Assembly: GCA_900548385.1 (NCBI GenBank)
Contig: URKJ01000007.1
Span: 62,001-126,000, forward strand
Reading direction: 5' to 3'
Origin: an uncultured bacterium
Lineage (GTDB): Bacteria; Verrucomicrobiota; Lentisphaeria; Victivallales; UBA1829
Length of the DNA: 64,000 nt
In this document: piece after piece, positions 32,684 through 41,087 of the stretch
Layout of the letters: each line of letters opens with the position of its first letter
Numbering within the stretch: the stretch's first letter is position 1
The notes under the pieces: generated by a model
The model's database searches: none
What the model was told of the DNA's origin: nothing
The model's input: only the letters and a program-made list of their open reading frames with translations
Made by a program: the position numbers and the translations under genes

Positions 32684-33642
32684 AAAAGAGGATTTGGAAC
32701 CTGCTTCCCGCCGGATTGCGCGGATTCTATTCCGGGATCCGCTGTCCGGAGCACCGTCCGATGAAAATGACCCTTGCCGAGCATTATATCTATAAGGGGC
32801 AGGAGGGGGCGGATCTTATCGCCCGTATGCTGAAGCGCGGAGAACCGTGTCTTGTCACCCGGTTCGGATGGAACGAGATCGCTGTGGTGATGCATTATCT
32901 GAAACACTGCCGCCGGGAGACGGTCGTTTATCCCGCCGGACTGCGGGAGGCAATGCAGACCGGCGCGGGATTCTTTCCGCCGACGGACGAAAAACTGTCC
33001 CGTTTCGCATACGAAACACTGCGTCTTCTGCCGGAGATTGATATTCTTGGTGTGACCGGACGGCGCGGGGAAGAGCGGCTGATCCGCTCGTTCAATCCCG
33101 CGATCCGGGCTGTGGACATCAACTGTGTGGTGGATCATGCGACATTGGCGGAGCGTCCGTGGACATGGATGCTGAAAGGGAAAAAAGTTCTGGTGATTCA
33201 TCCGTTCGCCGAAACGATCCGTTCCCAGTATGCGCGCCGGGAGCTGCTGTTTCCGGGGCGGGACGTGCTGCCGGAATTTGAGCTGATTACGCTGAAAGCC
33301 GTTCAGAGCTGCGGAATTCTGCCGCACGGCTTCCCATATACGGACTGGTTCGGAGCGTTGGAGTCCATGTGCCGGGAGATTGAGGGGATTGAGTATGATA
33401 TTGCGCTGATCGGCGCCGGAGCTTACGGAATGTTTCTCGGAGCGTTCTGCAAACGCTGCGGCAGGCAGGCTGTTCACATGGGCGGTGCGCTTCAACTGCT
33501 TTTCGGGATCAGGGGAACGCGTTGGGAACGGCAGTATCCGCCGGAATTCGGGGCGCGCCTGTTCAATCCCCATTGGGTCAGTCCGTCGCCCTCGGAGCGG
33601 CCGGAGGGGTATCGGGCGATTGAGGATGGCTGTTACTGGTAA
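32668..33642 (+). CDS. GT-D-fold glycosyltransferase-like protein
   Basis: 324 aa. The N-terminal part has VTRFGWNEIAV, resembling the RxGxxE metal/nucleotide motif of GT-D enzymes. The C-terminal part has IGAGAYGMFLGAFCKRCGRQAVHMGGALQLL (GAGAYG, KRCGRQAVHMGG, LLFGIRGTRWE), a block found in capsule and glycoprotein glycosyltransferases of the DUF1792/GT-D type. It could transfer the sugar made by this operon. Last gene of the operon; the start lies 16 bases inside the radical SAM gene. Confidence 0.75.
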   Translation: MLSALKKRIWNLLPAGLRGFYSGIRCPEHRPMKMTLAEHYIYKGQEGADLIARMLKRGEPCLVTRFGWNEIAVVMHYLKHCRRETVVYPAGLREAMQTGAGFFPPTDEKLSRFAYETLRLLPEIDILGVTGRRGEERLIRSFNPAIRAVDINCVVDHATLAERPWTWMLKGKKVLVIHPFAETIRSQYARRELLFPGRDVLPEFELITLKAVQSCGILPHGFPYTDWFGALESMCREIEGIEYDIALIGAGAYGMFLGAFCKRCGRQAVHMGGALQLLFGIRGTRWERQYPPEFGARLFNPHWVSPSPSERPEGYRAIEDGCYW

Positions 33643-33686
33643 TGCCGGCGTTTCCGCGGCTTTCCGTGATTTCCCGGAGATTTTTC

Positions 33687-33715
33687 TTGAAAAATGGAAC
33701 CTGTTGTGCTATTGT
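33687..33715 (+). promoter_or_regulatory. Putative mcsA promoter
   Basis: TTGAAA (33687-33692), 17-base spacer, TATTGT (33710-33715), 29 bases before the mcsA ATG. No CtsR-like heptad repeat operator was seen. Confidence 0.55.
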
Positions 33716-33744
33716 TGAATCCGTAACAAGAACGAGGTGACATT

Positions 33745-34302
33745 ATGGTATGTGACATCTGCAAAAAAAATCCGGCGACCATTCATATTCAGGAAATCGC
33801 CGGAAACGAAAAAAAGAATCTGCATCTCTGTCAGGAGTGTGCCCAGAAAAAAGCGCAGGAGGATTCTTCGTTTCAGGCTTTGAATCTTGCCGAGGTGCTT
33901 TATAATATTTCCAATCAGCTCAGTCCGGGAAACGTTCAGCCGAATCCCGATACGGAGCATTCCGGTATATTCTGCCCGTCGTGCGGATGGGATTATGCGA
34001 GTTTCCGGAAGAGCGGGCGGCTTGGATGCCCCGATTGTTATCAGGCGTTTTACGACACGCTCAAAAGTGCGATCGGCGCCATGCATCGCGGAACAACCCA
34101 CACGGGAAAGCTGCCGTTGGCGTTCACCGGGACAATGCCCGGAAAGACCGCCGTCAATTTCGCAGTTCTCCGGAAAGAACTGGAAAAACTGCAGAACAGC
34201 CTGAATGCGGCTGTCGCCGCCGAGGAGTTCGAGCGCGCCGTGATTCTGCGGGATAAGATCAGCGAACTCAAGGAGCGGCTTGCCGGAGGAGAGAACAAAT
34301 GA
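33745..34302 (+). CDS. mcsA: McsA-like zinc protein, activator of the arginine kinase McsB
   Basis: 185 aa. Zinc-binding CxxC pairs occur as CDIC (3-6), CQEC (~29), CPSC (~75) and CPDC (~94), and a UvrB/UvrC motif lies at ~141-176 (LEKLQNSLNAAVAAEEFERA). In Bacillus McsA activates McsB and links it to ClpC. The stop overlaps the mcsB ATG by 4 bases. Confidence 0.92.
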   Translation: MVCDICKKNPATIHIQEIAGNEKKNLHLCQECAQKKAQEDSSFQALNLAEVLYNISNQLSPGNVQPNPDTEHSGIFCPSCGWDYASFRKSGRLGCPDCYQAFYDTLKSAIGAMHRGTTHTGKLPLAFTGTMPGKTAVNFAVLRKELEKLQNSLNAAVAAEEFERAVILRDKISELKERLAGGENK

Positions 34303-35369
34303 AGACCCGGCCCGAAGAACTGCTCCGGAATCCGCTCAGCTGGCTTGCCGACAGCGGACCCGATGACGATATCGCCATCAGCACGCGCATCCGTCTTGCC
34401 CGCAATTTCAGTGAGACACCGTTTCCGATTGCGGGCAATCAGGACGCTCTTCTGCAGGTCCGGGAACTTGCCGGACAGGCGATTCTGAATTCGGAAGCTC
34501 TTGTCGATCCGATGGAATTTGAACTTCCCGCACTCAGCGACACCGAAAAACGTCTGCTTCTGGAGCGTCGGCTGATCAGCCGCGACATGCTGAATCCGAA
34601 TCCGGCTTCCGTTCTTCTTGCCGACCGCGACGAATCGCTCGCCGTCATGATTAACGAGGAGGATCATCTTCGGATTCAGGCGCTCAGTCCCGGCTTTCAG
34701 CTGGAATCCGTCTGGCAACGGATCAATCAGTTTGATGATGTGCTGGCAAGCCGGATCCCGTATGCGTTTGATCCGCGGCTTGGCTTTCTGACCTCCTGTC
34801 CCTCCAATCTTGGAACGGGGATGCGGGCGTCGGTGATGCTGCATTTGCCGGGTCTTGTGATGGCGGGACAAATTGCCGCCGTCAAACAGGCGCTCGGAAA
34901 GCTCGGACTCGCCGTTCGCGGATTTTACGGGGAGGGATCGGAGAATTTCGGCAATCTTTTCCAGATTTCCAATCAGAGTACGCTCGGTGAAAGCGAGCCG
35001 CAGATACTGGAACGGATTTCGTCGATTGTCAAGCAGATCATCATTCATGAAAAGCAGTCGCGCCAGGTGCTGCTGGACCAGAAGCAGAGTTTTCTGCTGA
35101 ACCAGGTCGGACGCGCTTACGGAATTCTGCGGCACGGCTACATGATTTCGAGCGAGGAGGCGCTGAATTCGCTTTCCGCTCTGCGGCTCGGAGTGGATAT
35201 GAAGATGTTTTCATCGGTGGATATTCACACGGTGAACGAACTGTTCCTGAATGTCCAGCCGTCGCATCTCCAGATCGCGGAGCATAAGGAGCTTTCGCAG
35301 GAGGAGCGCGATACCGCGCGCGCAACGCTGATCCGTGAAACGCTCAAAGCCAAACGCAGCCAGAGCTGA
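34299..35369 (+). CDS. mcsB: Protein arginine kinase McsB
   Basis: 356 aa. Phosphagen-kinase-like catalytic domain that phosphorylates arginine side chains and so marks proteins for ClpCP degradation. Family blocks are STRIRLARNF, NEEDHLRIQ, FLTSCPSNLGTGMRAS (active-site Cys region) and VRGFYGEGSEN. Length matches Bacillus McsB (363). The system is best known in Firmicutes, and ctsR and clpC, usual partners there, are not adjacent here; a sensor kinase gene follows after 12 bases instead. Confidence 0.95.
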   Translation: MKTRPEELLRNPLSWLADSGPDDDIAISTRIRLARNFSETPFPIAGNQDALLQVRELAGQAILNSEALVDPMEFELPALSDTEKRLLLERRLISRDMLNPNPASVLLADRDESLAVMINEEDHLRIQALSPGFQLESVWQRINQFDDVLASRIPYAFDPRLGFLTSCPSNLGTGMRASVMLHLPGLVMAGQIAAVKQALGKLGLAVRGFYGEGSENFGNLFQISNQSTLGESEPQILERISSIVKQIIIHEKQSRQVLLDQKQSFLLNQVGRAYGILRHGYMISSEEALNSLSALRLGVDMKMFSSVDIHTVNELFLNVQPSHLQIAEHKELSQEERDTARATLIRETLKAKRSQS

Positions 35370-35381
35370 GGATGACGCCGC

Positions 35382-37286
35382 ATGAGTGTTGAGGTCCTCT
35401 ATACCGCCGGACTCGCCCTGCTGGAATCGACCTTTGTGTTTGTCGGCCTGCTGATCCTGCACGGTCTGCGCCGGCTGATCGGTTCCGCTCCGCTCTATAT
35501 GTTCCTCGGTGTTCTGCTGGTGATGATGAACATTGCCGGAGCCGCCGGGCTGCGCATGATCCTGAGTGAATCGGGGGTGGAACTCAGTGTTTCCACGTCG
35601 ATTCTTCTTCTCCCGTTTCTTGCGATTCTGCTGGTGATCTATATTGTGGACGGCACCCTTGCCGCCCAGCGGCTGATCATTGCGGCGATGGCAACGTTCG
35701 GCATCTTTGCCTATCTGAGCTGGATTACCAAACTGCAGTCGGAATGGGGCGGCTTCACGATGTCACAGGGACACCTTGCGGATTATCTTTCCAAACTTCT
35801 CGGCAACACGAGCCGGAACATGGGGGCGTCGCTTGTGGCGCTGACGCTTGACCTGTTTCTGATTCCCATGATTTTCCAGAAAATGAAGAATTACGGCTGC
35901 CGCCTGACAGTCTGCGCCATCGGCGCGATCCTGCTCGGGCAGCTGGTGGACAGTTTTATTTTCGTCGGAGTGCTCTATTGGGGCGATCCGCAGAAGATGG
36001 CGATTCTCAATGCGGAATATGTGCCGCGTATCGTGCTTGCGCTGTGGATCTCGTTTATTGCGGCGGTCTATCTTTCCCGGATCGACCGGGAAATTCCCGG
36101 TGATTCGCGCCGAGCTCTTGACATCGTGCTTGCGTTTTTCGGCAGCTACGGTAAGACCAAGCTGCTGGAACAGAATCTGCGGGAGTCGGAACAGCGTTAC
36201 CGGACGATCATTCAGAATGCGTCGGACATGATTCTTGTGACGGATTCCAACGGGATTATCGTGGATGCCAACAAGGCGGCGCAGGAGGTGCTTTCCGCTA
36301 GGACCATGATCGACCTGATCGGGTGCAATCTCGATGATTTTCTGCTCCGCCGCGATACGTTGTCGCAGCTGATGAGCGGTGACGAAAGCGTGACGCGCAT
36401 TTCCCTTCCGGAATCTTCGCGCGAACTGGAACTTTCCATGAGCCGGATCGCGGTGGACGGTACGCCCGCGCTTGTGTTCATCGGCCGCGATATTACGGAA
36501 CGGGAGCGGCTGGCGAAAGAACGGGAACTCCTGAGGATGGAGAGCGCGCACCGTCAGCGGCTGGAGGCGATCGGCCGTCTTGCCGGCGGTATCGCGCACG
36601 ACTTCAATAATCATATTCATGCGATTCACGGACATCTGGACCTGATCTATATGGGGGAGGTGACCGATGAAAGCATGCCGCATCTTCAGAAAATTGATGC
36701 AATCGCCGAGCAGGCGGGCAAGCTCACCAGTCAGCTGCTCGGTTATGCGCGCAAAGGCAAACGGCAGGTGGAGCAGCTGCCGCTGAAAAGTCTGATCGAC
36801 GGCGCCTACAATCTGTTCCTGCCGAATACGCAGACGGGGATTCAGACCGCTCTGGAGGTGGCGGAGGAACCGATCATGGTCGAAGGCGACCGCACGCAGC
36901 TGCAGCAGGCCCTGCTGAACCTGATGATCAATGCACGCGACGCGATGGAGACTCTGCCGGAGGAACGGCGCCGTCTGTGGATTCGCGCCGGGCTTTGCGA
37001 GCGGCTCGGTGTAACGCCGCGTCCGCCTGCGGACGCTTCCCGCGGACCGTTCTGCTGTATTTGTGTGGTCGATTCCGGGCCAGGTGTGGATGAGTCGATT
37101 GTGGAGCAGATCTTTGAACCGTTTTTTACGACCAAGCCGACCGGAAAAGGGACCGGGATGGGGCTCTCCATGTCGTATGGAGTCTCCCGGGAACACGGCG
37201 GCTGGATTCAATATGACCGCGTTGAGCCGGGGGCGTCGTTCACGATCGTTCTGCCGGTCCTGATGCAAAAGGAGGAACCTGTTTGA
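35382..37286 (+). CDS. Membrane sensor histidine kinase with PAS domain
   Basis: 634 aa. The N-terminal ~230 residues hold about seven hydrophobic segments (LLESTFVFVGLLIL, MFLGVLLVMMNIAG, AILLGQLVDSFIFVGV) and faintly resemble VUT/YhhQ-type transport proteins, so it may be a transporter-like sensor. PAS domain at ~268-375, HisKA at ~395-460 with the phospho-acceptor in GGIAHDFNNHIHAIHGH, HATPase at ~505-625 with FFTTKPTGKGTGMGLSMS. No receiver domain and no adjacent response regulator, so its partner is encoded elsewhere. Its TGA overlaps the next ATG. Confidence 0.9.
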   Translation: MSVEVLYTAGLALLESTFVFVGLLILHGLRRLIGSAPLYMFLGVLLVMMNIAGAAGLRMILSESGVELSVSTSILLLPFLAILLVIYIVDGTLAAQRLIIAAMATFGIFAYLSWITKLQSEWGGFTMSQGHLADYLSKLLGNTSRNMGASLVALTLDLFLIPMIFQKMKNYGCRLTVCAIGAILLGQLVDSFIFVGVLYWGDPQKMAILNAEYVPRIVLALWISFIAAVYLSRIDREIPGDSRRALDIVLAFFGSYGKTKLLEQNLRESEQRYRTIIQNASDMILVTDSNGIIVDANKAAQEVLSARTMIDLIGCNLDDFLLRRDTLSQLMSGDESVTRISLPESSRELELSMSRIAVDGTPALVFIGRDITERERLAKERELLRMESAHRQRLEAIGRLAGGIAHDFNNHIHAIHGHLDLIYMGEVTDESMPHLQKIDAIAEQAGKLTSQLLGYARKGKRQVEQLPLKSLIDGAYNLFLPNTQTGIQTALEVAEEPIMVEGDRTQLQQALLNLMINARDAMETLPEERRRLWIRAGLCERLGVTPRPPADASRGPFCCICVVDSGPGVDESIVEQIFEPFFTTKPTGKGTGMGLSMSYGVSREHGGWIQYDRVEPGASFTIVLPVLMQKEEPV

Positions 37287-38728
37287 TGAAAAGACATCTG
37301 ATGCTTTCACTGCTGCTGATCTCCGCCGCTTTGTTTGCCGCTGCGGAAAAATTGACCGTGATCGGGACGACTGATATTCACGGGCAGCTTTTTTCCGGGA
37401 AAGACAAACCGAATCTTCTGAAACTCGTCCGTGCGGTTTCCGATGAAGTCGCCGCCACCGGGAAAACGAATTCTCTGGTGATCGACTGCGGCGATCTGAT
37501 TCAGGGGAGCGCCGAGACCCAGCTTGACCGGGGAAAAAGCGTGATCGCTCTCCTGAACGCCGCCGGATACGATGTCTGGGTGCCCGGAAATCATGATTTT
37601 GAATTCGGGATGGATACACTGCTTGCCCGCGGAAAAGAGTTCAAAGGCGATTTGCTCTGCGGCAATCTGGTCTATCGCGGAAAGGCTCCCGTTGCCGCGT
37701 GGAAACTCTATGAGCGTGCGGGGGTGAAAGTTGCCGTGATCGGGATCACGTCGGATCATATCGCTTCCTGGAACTGGCGTCCGGAGGAGTCCGGAGTGGA
37801 GATTCCGGACACGCTTTCCGCTCTTGACCGTGTGATGCCGGAAGTCATGCGGGCAAAGCCGGATGTGATTCTGCTTGCGATCCATGCCGGACGGTTTCAG
37901 TCCAAACGTTTCGGTTCAAACTGGCAGATGGCGGATCTCGCGCGCCGTTATCCTCAGATTGACCTGATTCTCGGAGGGCATACGCATGAGCCCGTTGCCG
38001 GGATTCCCATGGCAAAAAGCTGGTTCGCGCAGGCCGGTAAACATGCTCAGGGATATGTGAAAGCGGAGATCGAATATGACCGGAAGCGGAAAAAACTGCT
38101 TTCCCTGCGGTCTTCCTACCACACACCCGGAGCGGATTCCGCCGGGTTTGAGGCGGATAAAACAATGAAGCGCCGGCTTGCGGATTTGCGGAAAAATCTT
38201 TATTCGACCGTCTGTGAAAACGCTCCGGCTCTGACATGGAAAGAGCCGGAGACGCTCGCGCAGACTTTTTGTTCCGCAATCGCCGAAGAGACCAAAGCCC
38301 CGGTTGTTTTTCACGGGGTGCTTTCCTATGGGGCGAAACATGCCGGACGCTATACACGGAAAGACGTGTTCGATCTCTGCCCGTTTGAAAACACCGTTGT
38401 GCTGATGGACCTTTCGCCATCGGAGTGCAAGGCCGTACTGGAGGAACAGCGTGCGGCGTTCCGGTCGAAAAAGAAAAATGCGATGCCGCAGTTTGTGAAA
38501 GGCGTCAGTCTTGGCGACGACGGCAGGCTCCGGCTTGCGGACGGGCGGGTCTGGGACCGGGAGGGCGATCGTCTGCCGGTTGCATTCAATTCGTTTATTG
38601 CGTCAAGTGCGGGGATGCGTTTTCCCGTTCTGCGGGAGATTTCCCGGCGCCCTGCCGTGAACGGACGCGATACCGGACTCAAGATCCGTATGCTGCTTGA
38701 AAACTATCTGAGGAGGAATTATCAATGA
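37286..38728 (+). CDS. Secreted 5'-nucleotidase/2',3'-cyclic phosphodiesterase-like metallophosphatase
   Basis: 480 aa with a signal peptide (residues 1-20, LMLSLLLISAALFAAA). The metallophosphatase motifs are in order: TTDIHGQL, CGDLIQG, GNHDFEFG, GGHTHEP. The C-terminal 5'-nucleotidase domain (~300-470) includes RKDVFDLCPFENTVVLMDL. UshA/CpdB-type periplasmic phosphate and nucleoside salvage is the likely role. The ATG at 37286 has GGAGG 10 bases upstream and shares a base with the kinase stop. Confidence 0.92.
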   Translation: MKRHLMLSLLLISAALFAAAEKLTVIGTTDIHGQLFSGKDKPNLLKLVRAVSDEVAATGKTNSLVIDCGDLIQGSAETQLDRGKSVIALLNAAGYDVWVPGNHDFEFGMDTLLARGKEFKGDLLCGNLVYRGKAPVAAWKLYERAGVKVAVIGITSDHIASWNWRPEESGVEIPDTLSALDRVMPEVMRAKPDVILLAIHAGRFQSKRFGSNWQMADLARRYPQIDLILGGHTHEPVAGIPMAKSWFAQAGKHAQGYVKAEIEYDRKRKKLLSLRSSYHTPGADSAGFEADKTMKRRLADLRKNLYSTVCENAPALTWKEPETLAQTFCSAIAEETKAPVVFHGVLSYGAKHAGRYTRKDVFDLCPFENTVVLMDLSPSECKAVLEEQRAAFRSKKKNAMPQFVKGVSLGDDGRLRLADGRVWDREGDRLPVAFNSFIASSAGMRFPVLREISRRPAVNGRDTGLKIRMLLENYLRRNYQ

Positions 38729-39144
38729 AACGTTTGTGTGCAGTTCTGGTTTTCGCTCTGCTGACGCTCGGTTTGTTCAGCGGCTGCGCTCCGCGCCGGC
38801 TGGCGTTCGAACCGAAACCGGAGGACAAGCTGGTGGATAAGGAGAAGTTTGCGCTGATAGATTACGTCCGCGGTTTTGTTTTGTGTTCCAAACGGTTGAA
38901 GCTGACGGCGGAAGAGCGTAAAGTCATTCAGTCGACCGATCCCGTGATCCGCATTCATTACACCGCTCCGAAAACCGGGAAGATGAGCATGAGGTGGGAT
39001 TTGCCGCGGGAACGGCATCTGCTGGCGTTCTGCCAGGGACCGCTGCTGACGTCGAAGAATCCCTCCGACTGGAAAGTGACGGTGATCACGGGCAAGCGCA
39101 GCGCCGGAGCGGCGGCACCTTCCCGCTATGGGCTGGAGGATTGA
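38725..39144 (+). CDS. Small lipoprotein, unknown function
   Basis: 139 aa. A clear lipoprotein signal: basic start, hydrophobic core and the lipobox LFSGC with Cys at residue 21. The remainder (VIRIHYTAPKTGKMSMRWDL) matches no family I know. Start overlaps the upstream stop by 4 bases and its stop shares a base with the next ATG, so it is in the 5'-nucleotidase operon. Confidence 0.8.
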   Translation: MKRLCAVLVFALLTLGLFSGCAPRRLAFEPKPEDKLVDKEKFALIDYVRGFVLCSKRLKLTAEERKVIQSTDPVIRIHYTAPKTGKMSMRWDLPRERHLLAFCQGPLLTSKNPSDWKVTVITGKRSAGAAAPSRYGLED

Positions 39145-40103
39145 TGCGCCCGCTGATCCTGCTGCTGTTATGCGCTCTCTGCTGCGCGGAGCCGTCCCGT
39201 CCCGGTTTTGTGGCGTTCCGCATGGACCTGATGCGCGTGCCGGGGCAGGCGGAGCGCGATCCGGACAAGGCGATCCGGCATTCCGCTTCACGCCGGGTAA
39301 TGACGGTTCTGATGACCGTGCTTTCCGGGACGCGGGCGGAGACAAGGCTGTATGACCGGACCGGGGAGGCGTACTGCGGTTTTTCGATTGCGGCGTCACC
39401 GGAAGTGCATATTCCGCGCCGGAGTGCGCTGATCGACTTTTCCGCATTTTACCGTATGCCGGAACGGGGAATTTTCGGAGCTTCACCGGAAACGGATTTT
39501 GACAGCGCGGTAACGGTTTCGTCGCGCCGTCTCCTGCGGATTCCGAAGCCGGTTTCGACCGGGTTGTTTGCGATGCCGGGAGAAGGGGCGATCGTTCCGC
39601 TTCTTCAGCTTGATACGCTGGATCCGTTTTTCGGAGCGGTCAAAGAGATCGGAACTCTGGAGTGCCGCCTGCTCTCGGTTTCAACGGAAGAACTGCGCAG
39701 CTGGCTGGAAAAAAAGAAAATTCCGCCCGGCGTTCTGTCGGATCCGCTTCCGCCGGAAAACGCGGTGACTGCGTTTGCATCGCATCCCGGAAGCCGTCTG
39801 TTCCGTTTGCCGGTTGTGCGCGGACGCGGCGATTTCCGTTCGGAGGCGGAAGGAATTTCCATTTCGTTCCGGCGTCTTTCCGGAGCGATGTTCCGTCTGA
39901 CGTTCCGGGAACAGCGGCCCATCGGAATGCGCAATGGCAATGCCGTGCAGGAAGAGTTCTATTACGAAGGTTATCTGCTGGTGTCCGCCCGCTGGATGGT
40001 TCTGGTGCGTCTGCATTCTCCCCATGCCGGAAAACGCGCGTTTTTTGAACGGGAAAACAGCGGTTCCGGTATGGAAAAACTGCTTTTGATCCGTGCCGGG
40101 TGA
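39144..40103 (+). CDS. Secreted protein, unknown function
   Basis: 319 aa. The short N-terminus RPLILLLLCALCCAEPS looks like a signal peptide; a Cys pair at its end leaves a lipoprotein possible. No domain recognised. The middle has proline and beta-strand-rich stretches and the C-terminus SARWMVLVRLHSPHAG. The ATG at 39144 was chosen because it overlaps the upstream stop; a longer frame from 38994 lacks a signal. A terminator overlaps its stop. Confidence 0.7.
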   Translation: MRPLILLLLCALCCAEPSRPGFVAFRMDLMRVPGQAERDPDKAIRHSASRRVMTVLMTVLSGTRAETRLYDRTGEAYCGFSIAASPEVHIPRRSALIDFSAFYRMPERGIFGASPETDFDSAVTVSSRRLLRIPKPVSTGLFAMPGEGAIVPLLQLDTLDPFFGAVKEIGTLECRLLSVSTEELRSWLEKKKIPPGVLSDPLPPENAVTAFASHPGSRLFRLPVVRGRGDFRSEAEGISISFRRLSGAMFRLTFREQRPIGMRNGNAVQEEFYYEGYLLVSARWMVLVRLHSPHAGKRAFFERENSGSGMEKLLLIRAG

Positions 40104-40114
40104 ACGGCTTTTTT
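40095..40114 (+). terminator. Short terminator at the end of the mcsAB-nucleotidase operon
   Basis: 4-bp GC stem (40095-40098 with 40105-40108) and six T. It overlaps the stop of the preceding gene; the short stem makes it moderate. Confidence 0.45.
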
Positions 40115-40130
40115 CCGGATTTTTCTGCTT

Positions 40131-41087
40131 TTACCGCCCGGCGGGAGAGGGCCCGAGTTCCGCGGTAACATATCCGAAAATATTGTGTCCCTCGTAAAGC
40201 AGGGGAACCGGAGTCGTGCGGAAGTAAACTTCGCCATCCCGGTGAGTCCGGACCATCATGAAGCTGAAACGATCACCCGCGCGGGGTGTTTTGCTCCACC
40301 AGGGGCCATACTGTTCTCCGAGCGGAACAGACAGTTCGATGCTGTAACCGGTTTCCGTGCGGCGGACGGAGGTTTTTGCCATTGTCGGAAAATCATCACA
40401 GATGCGGATCCATGATCCGCGCGGATCGTTGACGTGAACCAGAGCCCAGAGACTGCCCGCCGGATTCACCAGATACTCGTAATAAAGAGGCTTTTTCTTT
40501 TCCGGGCGGATAAAAAGCTCAAACGCGTCTCCCATATAAAGCGGTTGGAGCTCCGGGGTGTCGAAACGTCCATGATACGGCACGATATTCCGGTCTTTGA
40601 ATTCTGCGGCGGCATAGAGAGAGCCGCCGTGCCAGCCGATTCTCCAGACCGTTTGCGAATATTCTTTTAACCGTTCGGTGTGATTCAACGGGTATTCTCC
40701 CTGATAGACGAGAGCGTTTTTCCATTCCTCCGGTTTTATGATACCGTTAATTTCCGGAGGAGCAGCGAATCGGGGAACCGTGGCTTTCGGAGGCGGTTCC
40801 TTCCATTCCATGCCTGCCCGGACTTCATCATGGATCCGGGCAAACAGACGGACCGTTGCCGCGTAACGCGGATGCCGGGGATTTTTCAAACGCCATGCCA
40901 GAGCCTCCCAGCCGCCGCGAAGCTGTGCGGAATATCGTGCCGGGGTATTGTGTGCCCGTTCACAGAACGCAGGGTCCGCGAACAGCTCAGCCTTGCGCAG
41001 AATCTCCTGCGTGAGCGGGGCCTCCTTTCCGCCTGAACCGGAAAGGAGAACAGGGAAAAGGAGCAGGATGACGGAAAACTTCATCAT
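40131..41087 (-). CDS. Secreted CBM9-like carbohydrate-binding protein
   Basis: 318 aa. Signal peptide at 1-20 (FSVILLLFPVLLSGSG). Residues ~110-315 resemble the family 9 carbohydrate-binding/DOMON-like sandwich: INGIIKPEEWKNA, WHGGSLYAAAEFKD, DAFELFIRPEK, EYLVNPAGSLWALVH. Such domains bind reducing ends of glucans or xylans or act in enzyme complexes. Last gene of the LacI-pseudopilin-hydrolase operon; the start overlaps the hydrolase stop. Confidence 0.82.
   Translation of the reverse strand: MMKFSVILLLFPVLLSGSGGKEAPLTQEILRKAELFADPAFCERAHNTPARYSAQLRGGWEALAWRLKNPRHPRYAATVRLFARIHDEVRAGMEWKEPPPKATVPRFAAPPEINGIIKPEEWKNALVYQGEYPLNHTERLKEYSQTVWRIGWHGGSLYAAAEFKDRNIVPYHGRFDTPELQPLYMGDAFELFIRPEKKKPLYYEYLVNPAGSLWALVHVNDPRGSWIRICDDFPTMAKTSVRRTETGYSIELSVPLGEQYGPWWSKTPRAGDRFSFMMVRTHRDGEVYFRTTPVPLLYEGHNIFGYVTAELGPSPAGR

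Noticed and set aside
35763..37619. 618-residue minus-strand frame over the sensor kinase
   Set aside because: Antisense shadow of a clear PAS/HisKA/HATPase protein.
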